Assembly (NCBI RefSeq): GCF_039523795.1
Contig: NZ_BAAAFZ010000065.1
Span: forward strand, 1-41,118
DNA: 41,118 nt
Source: Craurococcus roseus
GTDB taxonomy: Bacteria > Pseudomonadota > Alphaproteobacteria > Acetobacterales > Acetobacteraceae
Direction of reading: 5' to 3'
Under the pieces are notes generated by a model. That model saw only the letters and a list, made by a program, of their open reading frames with translations, had not been told where the DNA came from and made no database searches. How positions within the stretch are numbered: the first letter of the stretch is position 1; each line of letters begins with the position of its first letter. Both the position numbers and the translations under genes were made by a program. Below are positions 16,824 through 26,068 of this stretch, piece by piece.

Positions 16824-16936
16824 GAATCGTGCTGTCGTGGGCGCGCGTCGCGCGCCTCTCCCCCGCCGTTCGCTCCTTCAACGACAGGGGAGGCCGGACG
16901 TTGCACCGGACCGAACCGACCCGATTCGACGCCGGG

Positions 16937-17539
16937 TCAGCCCACCGGCACGGTCCGTGCCAAGGGCGGCAGCTCCGACACCCGCGCGTACCACGCCGCC
17001 AGCCGGTCGTGCCCCGGCCGCCAGGGCTCGGCGGCGAAGCGGAAGTCGAGGTAGCCGAGCGCGCAGCCGACCGCGATCTCGCCGACCGTCCCCAGCTCGC
17101 CGAAGGTCCCGGCCTCCTTTTCCAGCGCGTCCACCACGCGCGCCACGGTTTCCCGCTGCCGGTCGATGAACGCCGCCCGCCCCTCGTCCGGCGGGAAGCC
17201 CATCTCGCGCCGCCGCGGCACGGAAGCGTCCATGATGCCGTCCCCCAGCGCCTGCTGCCGCAGCGCCTTCCACCGCGCCGGCCCCGCGGCCGGGAACAAC
17301 GGCGGCGCGTCGCCCACGCCGTCGAGGTACTCGCAGATCACCGGGCTGTCGTAGAGCGCCGTCCCGTCGCCCAGCAGCAGCGCCGGCACCTTGGACAGCG
17401 GGTTCACCCCGAGCAGCTCCGGCGGCGACTGGTGCGGGTTGGTCGTCAGCTTCTCCAGGCGCCCGTCGATCCCGCGCGCGATGGCGCAGGCCATGACCTT
17501 GCGGACGTAGGGGCTGGCGGCGGAGTGATTGAGGCGCAC
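16937..17539 (-). CDS. Glutathione S-transferase family protein
   Basis: This 200-residue protein has the two-domain GST fold. The thioredoxin-like domain (1-78) opens with RLNHSAASPYVRKVMACA, where the Ser region replaces the Cys of glutaredoxins, and contains NPLSKVPALLLGDGTALYDS, with the cis-Pro and the Asp-Ser pair that hold glutathione. The helical domain follows (about 90-200; GEIAVGCALGYLDFR is the usual helix-6 motif). The start is GTG 17539, preceded by GGGAAGGGAAA. It ends 113 bases before the DUF2491 gene and lies 19 bases downstream of the glyoxalase II gene on the same strand, so the two probably form a glutathione-dependent detoxification unit. The substrate is unknown. Confidence 0.88.
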   Translation of the reverse strand: MRLNHSAASPYVRKVMACAIARGIDGRLEKLTTNPHQSPPELLGVNPLSKVPALLLGDGTALYDSPVICEYLDGVGDAPPLFPAAGPARWKALRQQALGDGIMDASVPRRREMGFPPDEGRAAFIDRQRETVARVVDALEKEAGTFGELGTVGEIAVGCALGYLDFRFAAEPWRPGHDRLAAWYARVSELPPLARTVPVG

Positions 17540-17558
17540 GGCGTTTCCCTTCCCGGTG

Positions 17559-18287
17559 TCAGCGGAAACTGTCCTTCGCCGACCGCAGCTCGGCAAGCCG
17601 GGCCGCGTCCGGGGCGCGGAGGAAGGGGTTCGCCTCGCGCTCCCGCGCCAAGGTCGTCGGCACGGTGGGCTTGCCGTCGCGCCGCAGGGCCGCGGCCGCC
17701 TCCGCCATGGCCCGCAGCGCCGCGTTGCCACCGTCCACCGAAAGCGCGAAGCGGGCGTTGCTTTCCGTGTACTCGTGCCCGCAGCACACCAGCGTCTCAC
17801 CCGGCAGGGCGTTCAGCGCCTGGAGCGAGCGGAACATCTCGGCCGCCGTGCCTTCCAGGAGCCGGCCGCAACCGAGCGAGAACAGCGTGTCGCCGCAGAG
17901 CAGCACGTCGCCGCCCTTGAAGTTGAAGGCGATGTGCCCGCGCGTGTGGCCCGGCGTGTCGATCACCTCCGCCCGGCTGTCGCCGAACTCCACGGTGCCC
18001 CCTGGCCGCACCGCCACGTCGAGCGGCGGCAGCCGGCGCGCGTCCGCCTCGTTGCCCACCACCTGGCCGCCGAACGCCCGCTTCAGCTCCTCCACCCCGC
18101 CGACGTGGTCCCCGTGGTGGTGGGTGAGCAGGATCAGGTCCAGCCGCCCGCCCCCCTCCCGGAGCGCCGCCGCCGCCGGCCCGGCCTCGCCGGGGTCGCA
18201 GACCGCCACCGCCCCGGTCGCCTCGTCCCGCAGCAGCCAGATGTAGTTGTCGGAAAGACACGGTATGGCTCGGATCGCAAGCGGCAT
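17559..18287 (-). CDS. gloB: Hydroxyacylglutathione hydrolase (glyoxalase II)
   Basis: This 242-residue metallo-beta-lactamase-fold protein has the glyoxalase II signature. IPCLSDNYIWLLRDE is at the N terminus and the binuclear metal motif THHHGDH is at residues 55-61. Further metal ligands lie in TPGHTRGHIAF, GDTLFSLGCGRLLEG and CGHEYTESNARFA. The C-terminal end has the glutathione-binding pattern PTTLAREREANPFLR. It hydrolyses S-D-lactoylglutathione to D-lactate and glutathione, completing methylglyoxal detoxification in the cytoplasm. The length is normal (about 240-255). The ATG at 18287 is divergent from the methyltransferase gene across only 57 bases, a common arrangement in alphaproteobacteria. 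The GST gene follows in the same direction. Confidence 0.95.
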   Translation of the reverse strand: MPLAIRAIPCLSDNYIWLLRDEATGAVAVCDPGEAGPAAAALREGGGRLDLILLTHHHGDHVGGVEELKRAFGGQVVGNEADARRLPPLDVAVRPGGTVEFGDSRAEVIDTPGHTRGHIAFNFKGGDVLLCGDTLFSLGCGRLLEGTAAEMFRSLQALNALPGETLVCCGHEYTESNARFALSVDGGNAALRAMAEAAAALRRDGKPTVPTTLAREREANPFLRAPDAARLAELRSAKDSFR

Positions 18288-18344
18288 GGACAGGTTCCCT
18301 TCCCGCCCCGTCCAACCGGGGCCTCGGCGGTCTATATCCCGCCC

Positions 18345-19091
18345 ATGCGGGACGAGAACCTCGGCCTCGAAGGATTCTACGCGACCCCGACCGGCTTGGT
18401 GGCCGCCCGGCTGCTGCGCGAGCGCCTGCGCGCCTTCTGGCCGAAGCTCCCCGGGCAGTCCGTGCTGGGCCTCGGCTACGCCAGCCCCTTCCTCCGCCTG
18501 TGGCGCGTCGAAGCGGCGCGCTGCGTCGCCGTGGTGCCGCCGCACCTGCCGCGCTGGCGCTGGCCGCGCAAGGCCGCGTGCCGCACCGCCGTCGCCGAGG
18601 ACGACGCGCTCCCCTTCCCCGACCTGTCCTTCGACCGCATCTTGCTGGTCCACGGGCTCGAAACCACGGAGAACGCCCGTCGCCTGCTGCGCGAGGCGTG
18701 GCGCGTGCTGAAGGACGACGGGCGGCTGCTGGTGGCGGCGCCCAACCGCCTCTCCTTCTGGGCGCAACTGGAGCGCACGCCCTTCGGCCACGGCCAGCCC
18801 TACTCGCCCGGCCAGCTCGAACGGCTGCTGCGGCGGCAGATGTTCAGCGTGGAGCGCCGCGGCGCCGCCCTGTTCGTGCCGCCGTTCCGCGCGCGCCTGC
18901 TGCTGCGCAGCGCCGAGGGCTGGGAGCGGGTCGGGCCGCGCGTGTTCCCCCGCTTCGCCGGCGTCACCCTGCTGGAAGCGGGGAAGGACATGTTCGCCGC
19001 CATCCCGGCGCCGGCCGCGGCCGAGGCGGTGGTGGCGCGGCCGCTGCGCCGGCGGGTGGCGGCGACGGCCGCCGCGACGGAGCGGGTCTGA
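18345..19091 (+). CDS. SAM-dependent methyltransferase (type 11-like)
   Basis: This 248-residue class I methyltransferase has SAM motif I as SVLGLGYASPFL (about 39-50), an acidic motif, ALPFPDLSFDRILLVHGLE, and the post-motif EAWRVLKDDGRLLVAAPNR, all typical of Methyltransf_11 proteins. The rest, up to EAGKDMFAAIPAP, is a conserved C-terminal part seen in the alphaproteobacterial family that sits divergently next to gloB. The substrate is unknown; a small molecule or lipid is more likely than DNA or RNA because no nucleic-acid-binding domain is visible. The start at ATG 18345 follows directly on the first domain residues; there is no strong ribosome site. The gene converges on the decayed ISP copy at 19096. 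Confidence 0.85.
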   Translation: MRDENLGLEGFYATPTGLVAARLLRERLRAFWPKLPGQSVLGLGYASPFLRLWRVEAARCVAVVPPHLPRWRWPRKAACRTAVAEDDALPFPDLSFDRILLVHGLETTENARRLLREAWRVLKDDGRLLVAAPNRLSFWAQLERTPFGHGQPYSPGQLERLLRRQMFSVERRGAALFVPPFRARLLLRSAEGWERVGPRVFPRFAGVTLLEAGKDMFAAIPAPAAAEAVVARPLRRRVAATAAATERV

Positions 19092-19095
19092 CCCT

Positions 19096-19777
19096 TCACC
19101 CCGAAGGCGCGTGGGCGGCGGCGCAGGCGCGGAAGCTGGCGTCGAGGTCCGGCCCCATCAACAGGATGGCGGCGAGGCGGCGCGCGGTGGCCTGGACGTG
19201 CGAAACCTCCTCGCCCGTCAACGGCCGGTCGAGGTTGGAGCGGCCGCGGTAGGACAGCCGCTTCTTGAGCACTTGGCAGCCGCCGATGTGCGCCTCCCAC
19301 ACGCGCTCCGGGACGTTCCGCCAGAAGCTCGCGCCGTTCATGCCGACGTCCACCGTGCCGGCGCCGACCAGCGCGGCGTGGGCCGCGGCCGCGGCCTCGT
19401 CCGGGGCGTAGTCCCGCGCGGTCGTCAGGCCGCGGCCAGGCATGGTCACGCCTTTGTCGCTGCGGTGGCCCCAGCCGGAAAGGTGCCAATCCCTCGCCGC
19501 GACGGCACGCGTGGAGGGGACGCCAATGACCGCCAGCGCGGGGTCAAGCGCGCCGGAGGTGACGCCGGGCACGGGCGTATCGGCGTCGAGCAGCGCGGCA
19601 AGGCGGGCGCCGGGCGCGGCGGAGGAGCGGGAACACCTTGGGCCGCAAAGCGCTGCCCACCGCGTTCAGCGCCTCCGAGACCACCGGGTAGAAGGAGGTT
19701 TCCGCCGTACCCGCGCCGGTGCCACGCACCCGGGCACAGCCGCCCAGGTAGAGGCCCAACGGGCCAGAGCGCGCCAT
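19096..19777 (-). pseudogene. Decayed ISP-type restriction-modification gene, copy 1
   Basis: Remains of a large type ISP restriction-modification (N6-adenine methylase) protein, with ends only. The N-terminal relic (about 19777-19655) reads ARVRGTGAGTAETSFYPVVS and then NAVGSALRPKVF, the usual start of such enzymes. After a frame change, a C-terminal relic (19572-19096) reads LAVIGVPSTRAVAARDWHLS, MPGRGLTTARDYAPDE, NGASFWRNVPERVWEAHIGG, YQVLKK-like CQVLKKRLSYRGR and RRLAAILLMGPDLDASFRA, the target-recognition end. The nuclease, helicase and methyltransferase centre (several hundred residues or more in intact homologues) is missing. Closely similar in sequence and order to copy 2 at 23056-23545. 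The family assignment comes from remembered motifs and deserves a profile search. Confidence 0.72.
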
Positions 19778-20189
19778 TGGTTCAAAGGTCGCCGAAGCAT
19801 CCGATCAAAGCAGCACGCGCAAAGGCGCCAAGCCGCCTCTCAACCAGTGCACGAGTTTGCAGTTCTTGCTATACTCTAGTTTGTCTGCCCGAAGGCAGGC
19901 GATGCCCCGCCACCAAATCCCGTCCGACCGCTGGCTCCCCTCACCGATGCCGGGCAACACGCGCCCGACGGATGCCGGCTTCCCGTTGGCCCGCTGGCGC
20001 CCTGCTCCACCCCTGCTCCCCCACTCATTCAAAAGCGGCAACCGCGCGCCGCCCCGGTCGCCCATTGGTCCGAATGCTGCAAGGGCCCGCCGCGTCCACG
20101 GCGCTTCGTCCGAATGCCGCAAAGCGCCCCGCCCGCCCCGGCACGCCGCTTGCTTCGCCGGCGGCACGAAGACCCGGGAGGACCACGCC
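19778..20189. repeat. Intergenic region with palindromic repeat units upstream of RM relic copy 1
   Basis: Holds two clear copies of a 19-base palindromic unit: TTGGTCCGAATGCTGCAAG (20065-20083) and TTCGTCCGAATGCCGCAAA (20105-20123), 40 bases apart. More degenerate relatives appear near 19777-19797 and 20025-20041. They resemble the five units upstream of relic copy 2 (23572-23895). A small hairpin (CTGCC, loop CGAA, GGCAG) lies at 19885-19898, and TATACT at 19870-19875 is the only promoter-like hexamer; it has no matching -35 box. The last 20 bases contain the ribosome site of the solute-binding protein gene. Confidence 0.6.
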
Positions 20190-21809
20190 ATGCCCCTGTC
20201 CCGCCGCGCCCTGCTCGCCGCTTCCGGCGCAGCGGCCGTGCCCGCCGATGCGGCGTTCCGCCCAACAAGCGCGCAAGGGGCGGAGCGGGTGGTCCGCTAC
20301 GGCATCTCCATGGCCGACATCCCCCAGACCACCGGCCAGCCCGATCGCGGCGCCGGCGCTTACCAGTTCACCGGCCACACCCTCTACGACCCGCTGGTCG
20401 CCTGGGAGATGGACGTCGCCGACCGCCCCGGGAAGCTCGTCCCCGGCCTCGCCACCTTCTGGGAGGCCGACCCCGCCGACCGCCGCCGCTGGGTCTTCAA
20501 GCTCCGCGACGGCGTCCGCTTCCACGACGGCAGCGCCTTCGACGCCGACGCCGTGGTCTGGAATTTCGAGAAGGTCCTGAACGGGCAAGCGCCGCACTTC
20601 GACAACCGCCAGGCCGCCCAGGTCCGCCCCCGCCTCCCCTCCGTCGCCTCCTGGCGCAAGCTCGACGCCATGACGGTCGAGGTGACCACCAAGGCGGTGG
20701 ACAGCTTCTTCCCTTACCAGATGCTCTGGTTCCTCATCTCCTCCCCCGCGCAATACGAGAAGGTCGGCCGCAACTGGGACCGCTTCGCGCAGGAGCCCTC
20801 CGGCACCGGCCCCTTCCGCCTTGCGCGCCTGGTTCCGCGCGAGCGCGCCGAACTGGTGAAGAACACGGCGTATTGGAACCCGGCGCGGACGCCCAAGGCC
20901 GACCGCGTCGTGCTGGTCTGCGCCCCCGAGGCGGTGACGCGCACCAACGCCCTCCTCACCGGCCAGGTGGACGTCATCGAGACGCCGGCGCCCGACCTGC
21001 TGCCGCGCCTGCAAGCCTCCGGCGCGCGCCTCGTCCAGAACGTCACCCCGCACGTCTGGAACTACCACCTGTCGCTGCTCGAAGGCTCGCCCTGGCGCGA
21101 CATCCGCCTGCGCCGCGCCGCCAACCTCGCCATCAACCGCGACGAGGTGGTGGCCCTCCTCAACGGCCTCGCCAAACCCGCCGCCGGCGTGGTGGACCCC
21201 GCCTCCCCCTGGTTCGGCCGCCCCGAATTCCAGGTGAGGACGGACGTGGACGCCGCCCGCAAGCTGGTGGCCGACGCCGGCTACGGCCCGCGCAACCCGC
21301 TGCGGACGAAGTTCATCATCCCCACCGGCGGCAGCGGCCAGATGCAGTCGCTGCCGATGAACGAGTACGTCCAGTCCGCCTGGCGCGAGGTCGGCATCGC
21401 CGTGGAGTTCCAGACGGTGGAGCTGGAAGTCCTCTACACCTGCTGGCGCCAGGGCGCGGCCGGCGAGATCGCGCGCGGCGGCAACGTCACCGCCAACAAC
21501 GTCGCCTATCTCACGAGCGACCCGCTCTACGCCTTCATCCGCTTCTTCCACTCCAACCAGATCGCGCCGACCGGCGTGAACTGGTCCCACTACCGCGACC
21601 CCGAGATGGACAAGATGCTCGACGCCGCGACGACCTCCTTCGACACCGCGGAGCAGGACGCCATCATGCGCCGCGTACACGAAAAGGCGGTGAACGAGGC
21701 GCTCTGGGTGTTCGTGGTCCACGACACCAACCCGCGGGCGTTGGGCCGCGGCGTCCGCGGCTACACCCAGGCGCAGCACTGGTTCCAGGACCTGACCACG
21801 CTCGGCTGA
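20190..21809 (+). CDS. ABC transporter substrate-binding protein, family 5 (peptide/opine/nickel type)
   Basis: This 539-residue protein is full length for solute-binding protein family 5. The N terminus, PLSRRALLAASGAAAV, is a twin-arginine export signal. Family motifs follow: LYDPLVAWE, PGLATFWE, RRWVFKLRDGVRFHDGS with FDADAVVWNFEKVLN, and later SGTGPFR-like PSGTGPFRLARLVP. It should bind a peptide or similar solute in the periplasm and pass it to a DppBCDF-like importer, but no permease or ATPase gene is near. ATG 20190 follows CGGGAGGACC. It is followed by an SMP-30 gene on the same strand, 104 bases later, and the pair is enclosed by the two decayed ISP genes. The ligand is unknown. Confidence 0.9.
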   Translation: MPLSRRALLAASGAAAVPADAAFRPTSAQGAERVVRYGISMADIPQTTGQPDRGAGAYQFTGHTLYDPLVAWEMDVADRPGKLVPGLATFWEADPADRRRWVFKLRDGVRFHDGSAFDADAVVWNFEKVLNGQAPHFDNRQAAQVRPRLPSVASWRKLDAMTVEVTTKAVDSFFPYQMLWFLISSPAQYEKVGRNWDRFAQEPSGTGPFRLARLVPRERAELVKNTAYWNPARTPKADRVVLVCAPEAVTRTNALLTGQVDVIETPAPDLLPRLQASGARLVQNVTPHVWNYHLSLLEGSPWRDIRLRRAANLAINRDEVVALLNGLAKPAAGVVDPASPWFGRPEFQVRTDVDAARKLVADAGYGPRNPLRTKFIIPTGGSGQMQSLPMNEYVQSAWREVGIAVEFQTVELEVLYTCWRQGAAGEIARGGNVTANNVAYLTSDPLYAFIRFFHSNQIAPTGVNWSHYRDPEMDKMLDAATTSFDTAEQDAIMRRVHEKAVNEALWVFVVHDTNPRALGRGVRGYTQAQHWFQDLTTLG

Positions 21810-21913
21810 CGGCGACGCGGCGAAAAGGGCCGTGCCCGCCGCCGCCCCGCGTGCCACCCTCCGGCCGGGGAGGCCCGCCGCGAGCGGCGGCGGGGCCGCA
21901 AGGAGGGAACGCC

Positions 21914-23024
21914 ATNNNNNNNNNNNNNNNNNNNNNNNNNNNNNNNNNNNNNNNNNNNNNNNNNNNNNNNNNNNNNNNNNNNNNNNGCCGGCGCCGCCGT
22001 GCCGGCCGGGGCGCAACAAGGGCCGCGCAACTACAGCCGCGGCGGCGCCCCCGCGCGCTACCCGGACAGCGACATCGTCGCCCTCGACCCGAAGCGCTTC
22101 ACCGCGCGCCTCGGCAACTCCTCCATCCGCCGCATCGGCACCGGCTTCATGTGGGCGGAAGGCCCGGCCTGGCACGCCAACGGCCGCTTCCTGGTCTTCT
22201 CCGACATCCCGAACGACGAGTGCTTGCGCGTGACCGAAGAGGACATGCACGTCCACCGCCGCTTCCGCAGCCCCGCCGGCTTCTCCAACGGCAACACCTT
22301 CGACCGCGAAGGCCGCCAGATCGCCTTCCGCCACTACCACCGCGACGTGCTGCGCTACGAGCGGGACGGCAAGCAGACCGTGCTCGCCGCCCGCGGCCCG
22401 GACGGCCCCTTCAACGCCCCCAACGACGGCGTGGTCCACCCGGAGGACGGCGCCCTCTGGTTCACCGACCCCGGCTACGGCGCGCTGATGGACTACGAAG
22501 GCCAACGCGTGCCCGAGTCCGCGCAGAGCCCCCGCCCCTTCATCAAGGAAGCGATCTACCGCCTCGACGCGCAGACCGGCCAAGTGGCCAAGGTAGCGGA
22601 CGAGCCCTTCAAGCCCAACGGCCTCTGCTTCTCCCCCGACTACCGCCGCCTCTACGTCGCCGACACCGGCAAGTCCCACTACGACGGGGCCAAGAACATC
22701 ATCTGGCAATGGGACGTGGACGGGACGCGCCTCCGCAACCCGCGCACCTTCGCCGACATGACGCTGGAAGGGAAAAGCGGCTTCGCCGACCGCATCCGCT
22801 GCGACGAGGCGGGCAACGTCTGGGCCGGCGCCGGCTGGGTGGGCGACGGCTACGACGGCGTCCACGTCTTCGCCCCCGACGGCCAGCGCATCGGCCTCAT
22901 CAAGCTGCCGGAGATCTGCTCCAACGTCTGCTTCGGCGGCACGCGGCGGAACACGCTGTTCATGACCGCGAGCCAGAGCCTCTACGCGGTGCCGGTGGAG
23001 ACGCGGGGCGCGCACTTCTGCTGA
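21914..23024 (+). CDS. Exported SMP-30/gluconolactonase family protein (N gap in signal peptide)
   Basis: The gene begins at AT(G) 21914, right after a perfect AAGGAGGGAACGCC ribosome site, but its next 71 bases are N (21916-21986). The visible part starts in a signal-peptide end, GAAVPAGAQQGPRN, and then a full SMP-30 propeller. Metal-ligand motifs are present: Glu in FMWAEGPAWH, Asn in KPNGLCFSPDYRR and Asp in RIRCDEAGNVWAGAG. FNAPNDGVVHPEDGALWFTD is also typical. The start codon and the body are in different frames (1111 bases in total), so the N run is not the true length. An exported lactonase, probably acting in the periplasm; substrate unknown. It follows the solute-binding protein gene and may share its transcript. 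Confidence 0.85.
21916..21986. other. Assembly gap (71 N) at the start of the exported SMP-30 gene
   Basis: 71 unknown bases cover the start codon's last base and most of the signal peptide. The frame does not close across them, so the length is an estimate. Confidence 0.97.
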
Positions 23025-23055
23025 GACACGAAGCCGCCGCCCACGCGCCGCGTCC

Positions 23056-23545
23056 TCAGGTCAGGGGCGCGTGGGCGGCGGCGCAGGCGCGGAAGCTGGC
23101 GTCGAGGTCCGGCCCCATCAGCAGGATCGCGGCGAGGCGGCGGGCGGTGTCGCGGACGTGCGCCACCTCGTCCTGCCCCAACGCGCGGCCGAGGATGGAG
23201 CCGTCGCGGCAGGACAGCCACCTCTTGAGCACCTGGTAGCCGCCGATCCGCGCCTCCCACACCCCCTCCGGCAGGTTCTTCCAGAAGCTCGCGCCGTTCA
23301 TGCCGACGTCCAACGCGCGGGCGCCGAGCAGGTCGGCACGGGCGGCGGTCGCCGCCTCGTCCGCGGAAATCCGGGATGCCGGCCTGCTTCTTGCCGGTCG
23401 TGTGGTGGAGCGCGAAGACCTTCGGCTTCAACGCGCCGCCCACCGCGTTCAGCGCCTCGGAGACCGCCGGGTAGTAGGACGTCTCCGCCGTGCCCGCGCC
23501 CGTGCCGCGCACCCTGGCGCAGCCGTCGAGGTAGAGGTCCAACGA
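23056..23545 (-). pseudogene. Decayed ISP-type restriction-modification gene, copy 2
   Basis: Second relic of the same gene as 19096-19777. The N-terminal piece (about 23545-23375) reads LDGCARVRGTGAGTAETSYY, NAVGGALKPKVF and AGIPDF, in the order found at the start of ISP-type enzymes. After a frame change the C-terminal piece (about 23340-23056) reads LDVGMNGASFWKNLPEG, RIGGYQVLKRWLSCRD and RRLAAILLMGPDLDASFRA. The whole catalytic centre is missing, and the join differs from copy 1, which keeps about 75 more residues before the last segment. The last 230 bases are very similar in the two copies at the DNA level. Not expected to make a working enzyme. Confidence 0.72.
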
Positions 23546-23571
23546 ATCACGCCGCGCGTGAGGCCAAACCT

Positions 23572-23895
23572 TTTGTTCGAAACGCGCAAGACACTCCTTC
23601 GCCCGGTGCCGCCGCATTTGTCCGCGTCCGGCAGAACCGCCGCGATCGGCGCGCGTCCATCGTTCCCGCCGTGTCGGACGGCCGCACCCACGCCATTTGT
23701 CCGAATCCGACAAAACAGCGGCCACAACGCCCGAACTGTCCACGCCGCATCGGCCGCCGCCCGCATCCCGCGACGGCACCCGGCCTATTTGTCCCATTCG
23801 GGCAAAACGCCGCCCTCACGCCCGAACCGCCGCCGGCACATCGGCCGGAGGCGCTTCGCCTCACGCAACCTTCCAGTTCGTCCCATTCGCGCAGA
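23572..23895. repeat. Cluster of five short palindromic repeats (core TTTGTCCGAATCCGACAAA)
   Basis: Five 19-base units lie between the second ISP relic and the thiolase gene: 23572-23590, 23617-23635, 23696-23714, 23788-23806 and 23877-23895, with spacings of 45, 79, 92 and 89 bases. The best one, TTTGTCCGAATCCGACAAA at 23696, has TTTGTC/GACAAA arms and a 7-base spacer. The others keep TTTGTCC on the left and (G/C)GCAA or GGCAGA on the right. Bases after the unit are often GCCGC-like. Related units occur at 20065-20123. The spacers differ in length and sequence, so this is not a CRISPR array. No gene is visible in this 400-base stretch. Confidence 0.65.
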
Positions 23896-23927
23896 GCGAC
23901 GGCGGGCGCCGGAGCACCCGCCGTCGC
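23896..23927 (-). terminator. Hairpin after the thiolase gene
   Basis: An 11-bp perfect stem, GCGACGGCGGG / CCCGCCGTCGC with a 10-base loop, lies 15 bases past the thiolase stop (minus strand). No T run follows. The position fits a terminator for the thiolase transcript. Confidence 0.65.
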
Positions 23928-23941
23928 GTTCTAGGAAGGTG

Positions 23942-25120
<1,179 letters not shown>

Positions 25121-25336
25121 GACGGGTGGTGCTCCTGCCCTTCGTGTTTATCGCGCAGACTTGGCGCAGGCCGCTCCGCCCCACAAGGCGGGCGGGCCTT
25201 CGATCCCCCGCGGCAACGGAGGCAGGGGCTGGAAGCCTTTGCGGCTGCCCCGGTCCGCCCGCCGGAGATCCGCACTGGACTCAAGGCGGCAAAAATGCGC
25301 ACAACGCGTCTAGGAAGAAAAACAACCGGAACCCCA
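25121..25336. promoter_or_regulatory. Divergent phaA/phaR promoter region
   Basis: These 216 bases must hold the promoters of both divergent genes. A short palindrome, TGCGCA, sits inside AAAAATGCGCACAA near 25292-25305; PhaR-type repressors are reported to bind TGC/GCA-type palindromes, so this is a reasonable but unproven operator. I could not place -35 and -10 boxes with confidence. Confidence 0.35.
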
Positions 25337-25948
25337 ATGGCCGACACCGCCGCGCAGCGAGACGCCGACGAACCCGGAACCGCCGCCCCCGCCCCGCGCC
25401 AGGCGTCGCCGGTGGTCGTGGTGAAGAAGTACGCGAACCGACGCCTCTACAACACCGAGACCTCGAGCTACGTCACCCTCGAAGACTTGGCCGCCATGAT
25501 CCGCGCCGGCCGGGAGTTCACGGTGCACGACGCCAAGACCGGCGAGGACATCTCCCGCTCGGTGCTGACCCAGATCATCGTGGAGGAGGAGTCGAAGGGC
25601 CGGCACCTCCTGCCGGAGAGCTTCCTCCGTCACCTGATAGGCTTTTACGGCGACAGCCTGCAATCCGTGCTGCCCCGCTACCTCGACCTCGCAATGGCCG
25701 GCTTCGCCCGCCAGCAGGAGCAGATGCGCCGCTCGGTGGAGCAGACGATGGTGCTGCCCTTCAGCGGGCTGGAGGAGATGGGCAAGCAGCAGAAGGCGAT
25801 GATGGAGCGGGCGATGAGCCTGTTCTCCCCCTTCCGCCCGCCCGAGCCTTCGCCAGCGCCGTCCGTCGAAGACCTCCAGGCCGAGATCAAGGCCCTCAAG
25901 CAGCAACTCGAAGCGCTTCGCGGGCCGGAAACGCCTCCGAAGCGCTGA
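25337..25948 (+). CDS. phaR: Polyhydroxyalkanoate synthesis repressor PhaR
   Basis: This 203-residue protein carries the PHB/PHA accumulation regulator DNA-binding domain (about residues 27-88: VVVKKYANRRLYNTETSSYV, then LEDLAAMIRAGREFTVHDAK and DISRSVLTQIIVEEE), followed by the PHB-granule binding domain (about 92-130: LLPESFLRHLIGFYGDSLQS). A helical, Gln-rich C-terminal part ends in a short coiled coil (IKALKQQLEALR). PhaR represses phasin and PHB genes and is released by binding to PHB granules. The start ATG 25337 is chosen because the domain begins shortly after; the ribosome site is weak. Divergent from the thiolase gene. Confidence 0.95.
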   Translation: MADTAAQRDADEPGTAAPAPRQASPVVVVKKYANRRLYNTETSSYVTLEDLAAMIRAGREFTVHDAKTGEDISRSVLTQIIVEEESKGRHLLPESFLRHLIGFYGDSLQSVLPRYLDLAMAGFARQQEQMRRSVEQTMVLPFSGLEEMGKQQKAMMERAMSLFSPFRPPEPSPAPSVEDLQAEIKALKQQLEALRGPETPPKR

Positions 25949-26068
25949 TCGCGTCCAGGAGAAAGAAGGCGCGGTTTACTTCACGCGCTTGTTATGCGCG
26001 CCAAAGTGGAACCTCCCGGCGTCCGCGGCATTCCCCGATGAGAGACGTCAGGGTTGAAAGGCTCAGGT

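Noticed and set aside
16840..16856. Hairpin GGCGCGC / GCGCGCC as a terminator
   Set aside because: It lies in the 5' leader of the DUF2491 gene, has only 7 bp and no T run; such repeats are common by chance at this GC content.
19847..19875. Promoter for the solute-binding protein gene with TATACT at 19870
   Set aside because: The -10-like hexamer has no plausible -35 at 16-18 bases, and it lies over 300 bases from the start codon.
20029..20268. Short minus-strand frames with a recurring RIRTN/SDK-like pattern here and at 23449-23864
   Set aside because: The recurring residues come from the palindromic DNA repeats read in different frames; no start site or family supports a protein.
23572..23895. 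CRISPR array
   Set aside because: The repeated unit is an imperfect 19-base palindrome with spacers of unequal length (26-73 bases), and no cas gene is nearby.
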